From positions 1 to 39,917 of the forward strand of contig JAUNGB010000048.1 of assembly GCA_030524715.1 (NCBI GenBank): DNA of 39,917 bases. Direction: 5' to 3'. Origin of the DNA: Eubacteriales bacterium (GTDB lineage Bacteria; Bacillota; Clostridia; Lachnospirales; Lachnospiraceae). Position 1 is the first letter of the stretch, and each line of letters begins with the position of its first letter. Made by a program: the position numbers and the translations under genes. This document shows, piece after piece, positions 10,794 through 18,682 of the stretch. The notes under the pieces were generated by a model that worked only from the letters and a program-made list of their open reading frames with translations, was not told where the DNA came from and searched no databases.

Positions 10794-11915
10794 GCTGTAC
10801 TCCGGATCATCCATATTGTCCCGGTCGATCCATACCGGATCGAAATATACAGCCTTTTCGATCTGAACCTTTGCTTTCTTTGGTGCTGTCGCCTGCAGGG
10901 CAGCCCAGACAGTCTCATAGCCGATCATCTTCGGGTTCTGAGAAACCACTCCGATCTCTTCTCCTGCTTCAATCGCCTCAAGCTGACGGCTTGTGGCGTC
11001 GACGCCTACCATGGCGATCTTCTGCTCCCGTTCCTCCTTTTCCATGTCCAGGTACATTTCAGCCACATCTGCGTTGGTACAGAACACACCGTCCAAAGTA
11101 GGATATTTTGCAAGAACCTCCTGCATAGCGGCTTCCATATCCTCCACCTGATCCTGATAAACGACCTCCACAACTTCAATATCCGTATAATTCGCAATAT
11201 TTGCTAAAAAGCCTTCTGTTCTGTTTTTAGCGCTCTCGGTCTTTTCCTGAGCGGAAAATACCGCTACCTTTCCCATCTTACCGATAGCTCTTCCAAGACG
11301 GTATGCCGCCATCTCTCCCACCAGAGTATTATCCGTTCCCCGGAAAGCGCGGATCAGCTTGCGTTCACTTACATTGGAATCAAAAACAACAACGGGAATG
11401 CCGTTTTCCCTGGCGGATTCGATCTGCGCCTGACAGGAATCCATATCTCCGGCAGCCAGACAAAGCACGTCCGGATTCTCTGCAATGACCGCATCCAGTA
11501 TATTGATCTGGTCGTCCACCTTCTGTTCATCGTCCGGGCCTTCAAAGGTTAGGGTGATCTTGTCATCCTTTTCGTATCCATAGGCTTCGTTTACAGCATC
11601 CACTGCCTCTTCCATGCCCTGATTTACAAGCTCCCAGAATTCTCCCTTGGTATTCTTGCTGACCACCGCAACCCTTGCTCCCGCCTGAATAGGAATAGAG
11701 GTATCGATTTCCGAACGCGTCTCCTTTTCTTCGTCCTCTTCTACTGACTCCGCTTCCGAATCGTCCTCGATTTCCTCCATCGTCTCGGCTTCTTCCTCTT
11801 CTTTGACCTCCGCAACCAAAGGCTCAATGACTTTCTCCACATCTTCTTTCCGGCATCCGGCAAGCAAGGTGATCGCTGCGAAAATACCTGCAGCCGCAAC
11901 TGCTGCTTTCTTCAT
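10773..11915 (-). CDS. sugar-binding lipoprotein, periplasmic-binding-protein type 1
   Basis: A 380-residue substrate-binding protein of the ribose/galactose (PBP type 1) class. The signal peptide ends in a lipobox (ITLLAGC, Cys21), so it should be a membrane-anchored lipoprotein. Residues about 26-68 are an unusually acidic, Glu-rich linker. The two Rossmann lobes follow, with GARVAVVSKNTKGEFW opening the first lobe and GIPVVVFDSN and MVGVDATSRQLEAI as typical elements. No ABC permease or ATPase gene adjoins it, so it either works with a transporter encoded elsewhere or acts as a chemosensory-type binding protein. The ligand cannot be predicted. The stop lies inside a tandem repeat. Confidence 0.85.
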   Translation of the reverse strand: MKKAAVAAAGIFAAITLLAGCRKEDVEKVIEPLVAEVKEEEEAETMEEIEDDSEAESVEEDEEKETRSEIDTSIPIQAGARVAVVSKNTKGEFWELVNQGMEEAVDAVNEAYGYEKDDKITLTFEGPDDEQKVDDQINILDAVIAENPDVLCLAAGDMDSCQAQIESARENGIPVVVFDSNVSERKLIRAFRGTDNTLVGEMAAYRLGRAIGKMGKVAVFSAQEKTESAKNRTEGFLANIANYTDIEVVEVVYQDQVEDMEAAMQEVLAKYPTLDGVFCTNADVAEMYLDMEKEEREQKIAMVGVDATSRQLEAIEAGEEIGVVSQNPKMIGYETVWAALQATAPKKAKVQIEKAVYFDPVWIDRDNMDDPEYSDYIYAE

Positions 11916-11996
11916 TTCCGTCTCTCCTCTTCCATTACATAATTCAGGACCCGCCCTCGAGCCCTAGATTTAACATGAATCTGTCACTTTTTTTAC

Positions 11997-12002
11997 ATTA
12001 TA
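11997..12002 (-). promoter_or_regulatory. -10 element for the sugar-binding protein gene
   Basis: A perfect TATAAT on the minus strand lies about 80 bp before the start codon. The -35 region (near TGGACG) is weak, suggesting an activated promoter. Confidence 0.4.
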
Positions 12003-12069
12003 CACTTTTTCCGGATTCCGTCCATAGATTTCATAGTTTTTTCATTTTTTTGTGATAAGTGCTGTATCA

Positions 12070-13101
12070 TCAATCCCAAACGTCCCATTCTTTTCCTATT
12101 TCGTAGATAGTAGAGAACGACAAAGGGCCCAGAACCACGCCCCATCCTCCGTAGAGGAAGATTCCGGCGTACACGGAGATCAGAATGGCAACAGGCGAAA
12201 CACCAAGCTTTCCTCCCAGAAGCCTTGGCTCCAGAAATTCCCGCAAAAGGCTGGTAACAATATCAAGAGCTACGCACCAAAGGGCAGACTTTGTCATCCC
12301 CCTGAACAGATAGATCACTGCCGCAGGATACAAAAAGGTTCCCGTCCCGATCAGCGGTAATGTATCCAAGGCTCCCAGAACAATTCCAATGATCAGGAAA
12401 TATGGACTTTTCATCGCCCAGAAACCAAACGCACATACTGCTGCCACAAGCAGCATGATTACTGTCTGAGCCTTCAGGTAAGTAACTGTCGTCTTTTTCA
12501 GCCTCCGTACGACACGTCTGGTTCCCACAAGCCAGGAATAATCCCACACCTTTCTGCGCAGGTTTTCCAGATCTCCCATAAGAAGCACTGCTGTAATAAA
12601 AGTCACCACGACCCCTGAAGCGGTAAAAAGAATTCCCTTTACTGTAGAAAACAGACCGGTCAGAGTCTGAGCGCCCACTACAGAAGTCATCTGCTCCCGC
12701 AGATGTTTTGCCTGTGTTAAAACATACCGGCGGGTATCTGCCGAAGCAATCCCGGTGATCTCTTCAATGGTTCCGCAGCAATTATCCAGAAAAATACCGC
12801 ACCACTTCTTCAGCACCGGAAAATTGGAAATTACTGTTTTTATCTGGGCAAATATCTCAGAAATCCCAAGATACAGCAAAAAACCAAGCGCACCGAAGAT
12901 CCCAGCAAGAAGAACCGTCCCCACGAAGGTTTTTCTGATTTTAGTCTTTTTTTCGATTTTTACGGCGACAGGGTGCAGCCACGCCGCAAACATCCATGCC
13001 GCCAAAAAGGGAAGCGCAGCCGGAAGCAGCCAACGATATGCTGCAAACACTCCCACTGTAATTCCCGCGATCATTCCTCTTCTTTTCCATTCCATAGGCA
13101 A
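12070..13101 (-). CDS. AI-2E/YtvI-family membrane permease
   Basis: A 343-residue polytopic membrane protein of the AI-2E transporter superfamily, closest in style to YtvI of spore formers. It has hydrophobic segments at both ends. The central region contains LVGTRRVVRRLKKTTVTYLKAQ, and the C-terminal half contains GVSPVAILISVYAGIFLYGGWGVVLGPL, the conserved part of the family. The transported substrate of YtvI-type proteins is not established. It lies 60 bp after the pseudouridine synthase gene on the same strand and may be co-transcribed. Confidence 0.8.
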   Translation of the reverse strand: MPMEWKRRGMIAGITVGVFAAYRWLLPAALPFLAAWMFAAWLHPVAVKIEKKTKIRKTFVGTVLLAGIFGALGFLLYLGISEIFAQIKTVISNFPVLKKWCGIFLDNCCGTIEEITGIASADTRRYVLTQAKHLREQMTSVVGAQTLTGLFSTVKGILFTASGVVVTFITAVLLMGDLENLRRKVWDYSWLVGTRRVVRRLKKTTVTYLKAQTVIMLLVAAVCAFGFWAMKSPYFLIIGIVLGALDTLPLIGTGTFLYPAAVIYLFRGMTKSALWCVALDIVTSLLREFLEPRLLGGKLGVSPVAILISVYAGIFLYGGWGVVLGPLSFSTIYEIGKEWDVWD

Positions 13102-13161
13102 TCTCTCACCACAACCGTATTTTATAAACCCATAATTGTAGTATGAGAGAATCCGCGTTTT

Positions 13162-13890
13162 TTATTCGTTTTCTTCTTTAATACGGAAGCCTTCAAAAGC
13201 CTCCCCTGAGGGATTGACGTGAAATTCCATTTTTTTCTTTGTTTTCGGGTGTACAAAGGAAAGCTCGCAGGAACATAACCCCAGCGCCATTCGCTTTTGT
13301 TCCTGGGCATTATATTTTCTGTCTCCAAGCAGGGGCATTCCCGCATGGGCCATCTGGACACGGATCTGATGATGCCTGCCTGTTTCCAGAATGATTTCCA
13401 CCAGATATCGGTTCTCTGCCCCGGCTCCCGCGCCGTCCGCGCTGATATCTGTTTTCTGCAGAACCCTGTAAAACAGCCGGGCCTTTTTTCCTCCCGGCGT
13501 TCCCGGCTGCACCACAAAAGAGGTATTGGTTTTTCCATTCTTTTTCAGATAATCCTCCAGAACACCTTCTTCTTTTTCCGGTTTCCCTTCTGTTACAGCA
13601 AGATATTTCTTGCACATTTCCCCCTTTGACATTTGCCGTGAAAGCTCCCGGGCTGCCAACGGCGTTTTGGCAAAAACAAGGACTCCTTCCACCGGCTGAT
13701 CCAGACGATGGACAATCCCAAGATAAATTTCCCCTCCCGGTTTCTTCTTTGCCAGGTAATTTTTCAGGCCGCACTCCATATCCATAACTCCAAAGCCTGC
13801 ATTCTGCACCGCGATCCCTGACGGCTTATGACACACCAGAATCTGCCCGTCTTCATAAATAATCGTATCCTCTGCTCTAAAATTCCGCAT
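13162..13890 (-). CDS. RluA-family pseudouridine synthase
   Basis: A 242-residue enzyme that isomerises uridine to pseudouridine in rRNA or tRNA. The catalytic motif is HRLDQPVEGVLVFAK (about residues 60-74) with the nucleophilic Asp. GRHHQIRVQMAHAGMPLLGDRKY is the second family signature. No S4 domain is present, so this is the short RluA type. The start at 13890 follows GGAGAG. The RNA target cannot be told from the sequence. Confidence 0.9.
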   Translation of the reverse strand: MRNFRAEDTIIYEDGQILVCHKPSGIAVQNAGFGVMDMECGLKNYLAKKKPGGEIYLGIVHRLDQPVEGVLVFAKTPLAARELSRQMSKGEMCKKYLAVTEGKPEKEEGVLEDYLKKNGKTNTSFVVQPGTPGGKKARLFYRVLQKTDISADGAGAGAENRYLVEIILETGRHHQIRVQMAHAGMPLLGDRKYNAQEQKRMALGLCSCELSFVHPKTKKKMEFHVNPSGEAFEGFRIKEENE

Positions 13891-13916
13891 AAAAAATCTC
13901 TCCTTCTATATCGGAG

Positions 13917-13945
13917 AGTATAACTTAATTTTCATTTACATACAA
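13917..13945 (-). promoter_or_regulatory. promoter of the pseudouridine synthase gene
   Basis: On the minus strand TTGTAT and TATACT are separated by 17 bp, about 27 bp before the start codon. Confidence 0.6.
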
Positions 13946-13987
13946 GACGGTCATCACTTTTTACTTTTAAAAAATGATGACCGTCTT
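13944..13987. terminator. 13-bp inverted repeat at the edge of the AT-rich region
   Basis: AAGACGGTCATCA (13944-13956) pairs perfectly with TGATGACCGTCTT (13975-13987). The loop is AT-rich and no good U-run follows on either strand. It may be a bidirectional transcript end or the end of a mobile element. Confidence 0.4.
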
Positions 13988-14371
13988 AAAATTCTTCGTT
14001 ATTCAATTTTATCTTCCTCTTATATCTATTTTTTATCTATATGCTTTTGCAATTTCTTGTTACGATTGCTATTCAATTTTATCTATATGAATCTATTTCT
14101 TTTATATATTCACATATCTATAATTATTTCCTGCTCATAAACGATATGATTCAAGTATCACTCGATTTATTTAGAAAGTTAATAGATTTTGAATTATAAT
14201 TTCACGGGATTATAATTCTGTTTTTTTGAAGAAATAACGGATATACTTTTTCTTTTTTATTATTTATATAAACAATCTCCAACTTAACTTCTTAAATTAA
14301 AAACCATCTATTTCCGGTATACTACTTTTTTCACTTCTTTAATCTTTACCCACTTTCAAATTTTCAAATAA

Positions 14372-14846
14372 TTACCGGTTATTCGCCTTATATTTAAAAC
14401 TTTTATAATCATGGTTTCTTAAATAGTGTAAGAAAAGTAATTTTGAAAAAGTTCTTTGTATATTTCTTCTTGTGTAATATCTATTGTAAGAAGATATTCT
14501 TCTGATGCAAAGCTTCAATTCATATCCTAATGTTTCTAATATGGATTTCAAAATATCCTGCTTATCTGTCTTCAAAATTTTCAGGAACTCTTCTTCCTGA
14601 CAAACTTCTGAGATAAGGGGTTATATTCTTTTTGATAATGTTTCTTTACACATTTCAAAAATCTTTGTATCAGGTTCGTGACAGTTATTCAATATGAGTA
14701 ATCGTTTCTATATACCTTGGATACGATTTCTGTTTTCTCTTTTGAGATATTGATCTTTACGGATGTTTATGTATCAGGTCTTTCTTGCAGGAAACACGAT
14801 TCCTGTCACTAATCTCATATTGATGATGTTTGAACTACTTTCCCAC
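14372..14846 (-). pseudogene. remnant of an unrecognised gene
   Basis: A consensus promoter (14900-14928) and a ribosome binding site (AAAGAGGTGAT) lead to a GTG at 14846, which is stopped after three codons. Further on, another frame reads for about 110 codons with stops in it. It includes EPDTKIFEMCKETLSKRI, a TAA, then ISEVCQEEEFLKIL and DKQDILKSILETLGYELK, ending at 14372. The helical, Lys- and Glu-rich composition looks like real protein sequence. I do not recognise the family. Confidence 0.45.
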
Positions 14847-14899
14847 TGGAATCACCTCTTTCTTTTATTTTTGTTTGCTTTGTTTTATTTGATGGATTT

Positions 14900-14928
14900 A
14901 TCATACCACCAGTCTTCCGATTTGTCAA
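14900..14928 (-). promoter_or_regulatory. near-consensus sigma-A promoter
   Basis: TTGACA and TATGAT are separated by exactly 17 bp on the minus strand. The downstream leader contains a good ribosome binding site, but the ORF that follows is broken. Confidence 0.75.
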
Positions 14929-15010
14929 CACTTTTTTTGATATTTTTTAAAATAAATTATTTATTCTCTGTATAAATATTTTAAAGTTGCTATTTATTTA
15001 CGTTTTTTCA

Positions 15011-16018
15011 TTAATTTCTGACAACTATGTCAATTCTGCAAAGCCAAACGCTCCGCTGCAAGCCTTTATTTGTTCTGGCTGACTGGCGGTTGTTCATGAT
15101 TTTTAATCTGCGTTTTAACCATGTTGCTGAATCAATCACGCCCTCATGAGGTGCTAAAACAACATCTCTGTCCACCAGATCATACTGTTTCTTCTTTTTC
15201 TTATCCCCGTTACAGCCTTTGTAGAGGAAAATACCATTCGTCCCAATATAGTCAGACGCCGGATTCACCAAATTAGAACCCTGACTTTCAAAGAAGTTGT
15301 AAACGTCTATATCCGCCTTAACATACACCGGATTGCGCACAATTTCACTGATTCTCGCCGTACACTATGCAGCTCCACGCTTTTGGGTAAATCCTCTGTT
15401 TAAAAGCTCTCGCATGACTGCTCCCAGCGTCATATCCGGTTCCGAATAAAGCCGGTAAATCAGTTTGATCTGCTCCATTTCCACTGGCTCCGGTACAAAA
15501 CGTGATGTGTGAATCCCGTTAATAATGGCATCTTCCAACTGGAATCCATAAGGAACACGCCCACCCATGTAATAGCCTTTCTGGCTCTTGGTATAATACG
15601 CATCTGCGACACGCTTCTGAATGGTTTCCCTTTCAAGCTGCGCAAATACAATACTGATATTGAGCATTGCATTACCGATTGGCGTGGACGTATCAAACTT
15701 CTCCGTAGAGGATACAAATTCTACATGGTGTTCCTGAAAAATTTCCATCATGTTGGAAAAATCAAGAATAGACCGGCTGATTCTGTCCAGTTTATAGACG
15801 ATTACACGTTTTATCTTTCCGGCTCTGATATCCTGCATCATTTGCATAAATGCCGGACGGTTGGTATTTTTTCCGCTAAAACCTTTGTCAATGTACGTTT
15901 CATAATCACCGCCGCGAGTTTCATACTTACAAAACTCAAGCTGGTTCTCAATGGAAATACTATCCTGCTTATCAAGTGACTGTCTTGCGTATAGCGCATC
16001 TATCGGATACATCATCAT
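15011..16018 (-). pseudogene. serine recombinase with an in-frame amber codon
   Basis: The resolvase domain begins YARQSLDKQDSISIENQ, with catalytic Ser14, and includes VIVYKLDRISRSILDF and FAQLERETIQKRV. The recombinase domain starts at about residue 145. At 15365-15367 a TAG interrupts the reading frame after RGAA. The same frame continues with CTARISEIVRNPVYVKADID, the next conserved part of the family, so one TGG-to-TAG change is the simplest explanation. The 3' part also ends early (about 335 codons in total; large serine recombinases usually have 500 or more). It would be inactive unless the amber is read through. A TnpW-like gene lies 92 bp upstream. Confidence 0.85.
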
Positions 16019-16110
16019 ACATACCTCCCTACGATGTGTAGACAGTCACCCTCCACTTATTTTCAGTATATCACGAACATGGCACATGGGAAAGAGAATA
16101 TTGGATGCTT

Positions 16111-16272
16111 TTACGGATACTTTTTAAATATCTGATAAAGCTCCCTGCGCATATCCCGTCTCATTTTTGCCGCTGTGTCACTGGAATACTGTGGATGTTT
16201 ACTGATTACACGAAATTGCATTTTGTCAACATGAATCTCTTTTGTTGGGCTGCTTTCCATTAACTGGTTCAT
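16111..16272 (-). CDS. TnpW-like transposon-encoded small protein
   Basis: A 53-residue ORF reading MNQLMESSPTKEIHVDKMQF and ending YQIFKKYP. It has a good ribosome binding site (AGGGGGATTTT) before the ATG. Size, the TKEIHVDKMQFRV pattern and position directly upstream of a serine recombinase resemble the TnpW family found on clostridial transposons and integrative elements. The function of that family is unknown. Similarity was judged by eye. Confidence 0.55.
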   Translation of the reverse strand: MNQLMESSPTKEIHVDKMQFRVISKHPQYSSDTAAKMRRDMRRELYQIFKKYP

Positions 16273-16497
16273 AAAATCCCCCTAAACATCTTATTTCTGG
16301 TAAAATTTGTCCTATACCTGTTTTTTCAAGACAGTTTTCCTTGTCTGCCGAGTCTGCGTTTTCTTAGGCAAATGCTCTTACACATTCCTCTTAAACAAAT
16401 TGCTTAACCCGCCGTTGAATGCCGGGCCACCCCAGGGAGTTTCACCCATTAGATGTGAGTGTCATTATATGATTACCGCCGATCACGCTCGCTCTGA

Positions 16498-18073
16498 TTG
16501 TCAAAGTTCATGCGGCGGTTTCTTGAAAAAATCTACTATATCAGCTATAATTTTCTGGAAGTCCTGCCGCAGTTTTATCATACAAAAGCGGAACCTTTTT
16601 CTGAATGGCAGCGACTTGGCATAGAATTGGCACAAAAGGACGGATTGAATTTGAGAGACAGATTGGATTTTTCTTCCATATCAAAAACCATACTGGAAAA
16701 CCGCAAGATTAACGCAATGTCACAGGTGGAATACTATTTCTGCCTGTTTCGGTATGCTTTTGAGCAGACGAATCTGGCGGTAACTGTGCCGGAAGAATCC
16801 GAGGTAAGCAAAATTATCAGCGGTCAGAGAAATGTATCGAAAGATATTATTTATTTGTACCAGACGGTTATCGGCGTAACAGAATTGGAAAACGCAATCC
16901 GCAAAATACTGAATGATGTATCTGATTCCGACTATGTGAAAGAGCAGATTTACCGTATTTTATGGAATGACAGCAGCATATCACAGACGAAAAAGCAGGA
17001 ACTATCGGCTCGTTATAACCATGCTGCCGCATTTCTTTCAGATGTTTTGTTATTTGCACTGTCCCGGAATTTTCTTCCGAGAAATAAAAAAACAGCCGGT
17101 TCGGAGCTGATTCTATCAGATTACCTTCTGGATACCCGTTTACCTTCTGTAACCCGTACTTTTGTCGGGCGGGAAAAAGAATTGCAGGAAATTCACGAAG
17201 CACTGCAGCAGGAACACAGCATTTTCTGGAAGGCATCGGCGGAATCGGAAAATCTGAACTGGCAAAATGTTATGCAAAACGCTATGGAAAATATTATTCT
17301 AACGTGCTGTATTTGCGGTATCATGAGAATCTGTACCGCACTATTTTAGAAATGGATTTTATAGATGATTCAATGGAAATGTCCGATGATGAGCGTTTCC
17401 GCAATCATTATCGTTTTTTCAAGTGTCTGGACAACAAAACCCTTGTGATCCTTGATAATTTTAATTCTGTGCCAGAGGAAGATTCTCTTTTCCATGCTTT
17501 TTTATCTATGCACTTTCAAGTATTGGTCACAACCAGAAGCCATATTGAAGAAGTGCCTTGCTATGCTGTGAATGAAATTGAGGATATAGGGGATTTAAAA
17601 CAGCTCTTCTTTGCTTATGCGCCGGATGCGCAGAAGGAACCGGAGATAATAGAAGAAATTATAGAGGAAATTTATCGTCATACGCTGACTGTGGAATTAT
17701 CGTCAAAAACCTTAAAGGCTTCCGGTATGAGTGGGAAAGATTTCTTACAGGCATTGCGGACAGAAGGATTAAGCATCTCCAATCCCAATAAGGTAATTCT
17801 CACTAAGGACAATCTGTCTCAAAAGCAGAGACTTTACCAGCATATACAGACCTTATTCCAAATACGGGGATTATCGCAGGGTGCGTTGGATACCCTTAGA
17901 AATATGGTTTTCATGCCGCAAAATGGTATCTCGAAGATACTTTTTCATACGTGGCAAGGGAAATCTGACTGGAATATCACAAATGACTTGATCGAATATG
18001 GATGGATACAGGAAGATACTGTGCATAACCAGATTATGCTTCATCCATATCTGCATGAGGTTTTACTGGTAGA
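16498..18073 (+). pseudogene. frameshifted STAND/NB-ARC-type NTPase, truncated at the 3' end
   Basis: The first part (to about 17226) encodes a helical N-terminal region and then RTFVGREKELQEIHEAL, the usual entry to an NB-ARC domain. The frame then shifts. The other frame reads LEGIGGIGKSELAKCYAKRYG (17229 onward), a Walker A loop, followed by KTLVILDNFN (Walker B) and VLVTTRS (sensor). A missing T in the ATTTTC run near 17222-17227 accounts for the shift. After about 18073 the sequence becomes the antisense of a MarR gene, so the C-terminal sensor repeats are lost. Such proteins act as signal-sensing switches, many in phage defence. The TTG at 16498 is only the first in-frame start, and the true N terminus is uncertain. 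Confidence 0.7.
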
Positions 18074-18496
18074 AACAGCCCCTTCCATCTGGTCAATTCC
18101 TGCTTTCAGTTCGGCGGCATACTTCCGGTTCAGTCTTAAAAAAGTCGTCCGTTCTTCCTCCGTCCAGCCCCGGAATATCCTGTCCTCCACATCCACGATC
18201 TTCTGGACCGTTTCTTCCAGATACTTTTCTCCCTTTTCCGTCAGGAACACACAGGTATTCCGTCCTTCCCCGCTTTTCAGATACAGCAGTTCCTTTTTCT
18301 CAAACCGCCGGATAATCGTGTTCACGGTTGATCGTGTCATTCCCGTATTCTTGTACAATAAGCTCTGGTAGCAGCCGCTCCCTTCATAGCTGAGTACATA
18401 AAGTACGTTCATCTCCGCTTCCGAAATCCCAAGTTTCAGCGCCGCTTCATGATAGCAGCCGTTAATTGCCCCGTCAACAATGTTAAATTCCTTCAT
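18041..18496 (-). CDS. MarR-family transcriptional regulator with an altered C terminus
   Basis: A 151-residue winged-helix regulator. The DNA-binding part is recognisable from ISEAEMNVLYVLSYEGSGCYQSLLYKNTGMTRSTVNTIIRRFEKKELL with the wing GRNTCVFLTEKG. The start at 18496 is chosen because AAGGAG lies 6 bp before it. Its promoter contains two palindromes, so it is probably autoregulated. The last dozen or so residues (after IDQMEG) are encoded by DNA belonging to the opposing NB-ARC remnant, so the native C terminus has been replaced by read-through. No obvious target gene lies downstream. Confidence 0.8.
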   Translation of the reverse strand: MKEFNIVDGAINGCYHEAALKLGISEAEMNVLYVLSYEGSGCYQSLLYKNTGMTRSTVNTIIRRFEKKELLYLKSGEGRNTCVFLTEKGEKYLEETVQKIVDVEDRIFRGWTEEERTTFLRLNRKYAAELKAGIDQMEGAVSTSKTSCRYG

Positions 18497-18534
18497 ATCC
18501 GCTCCTTGCATTTTAAAACAGGCATCTGCGCCAT

Positions 18535-18579
18535 ATGTACGTCCAAGTACATTATATGTACGTTGGCGTACATTGTCAA
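18535..18579 (-). promoter_or_regulatory. perfect consensus promoter with two operator palindromes
   Basis: On the minus strand TTGACA (18574-18579) and TATAAT (18551-18556) are spaced by exactly 17 bp. The spacer is the dyad ATGTACGCCAACGTACAT (18556-18573). A second dyad, ATGTACTTGGACGTACAT (18535-18552), follows the -10. Binding at either would block RNA polymerase, as expected for MarR autorepression. Confidence 0.85.
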
Positions 18580-18682
18580 TAGTTTTTTATGCAGTTTCAT
18601 AACCCCGGATTCTCCCTTGCGATCACAGGCAGCATTTTTATACACTGTCTTGCCGTAATCGGCTTAACATCCGTTATATGTT

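Larger units (their letters stand above)
13988..15000. other. AT-rich non-coding scar
   Basis: About 1 kb of very AT-rich DNA with many stop codons. It contains a 14-bp direct repeat (ATTCAATTTTATCT at 14001 and 14071) and a decayed ORF with its own strong promoter, listed separately. No intact gene is visible. Base composition differs sharply from both flanks, which suggests acquired and degraded DNA. Confidence 0.6.

Noticed and set aside
14763-14975. 70-codon hydrophobic plus-strand frame
   Set aside because: It is the antisense of a consensus promoter and leader; the hydrophobicity comes from T-rich DNA.
16405-16475. Short minus-strand frame encoding MGETPWGGPAFNGGLSNLF
   Set aside because: Only about 23 codons with no clear ribosome binding site; it could be the tail of an element gene, but I cannot support a call.
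17215-17240. Programmed frameshifting in the NB-ARC gene
   Set aside because: There is no classic X-XXY-YYZ slippery heptamer with a downstream stem, and the 3' end is truncated as well, so decay is simpler.
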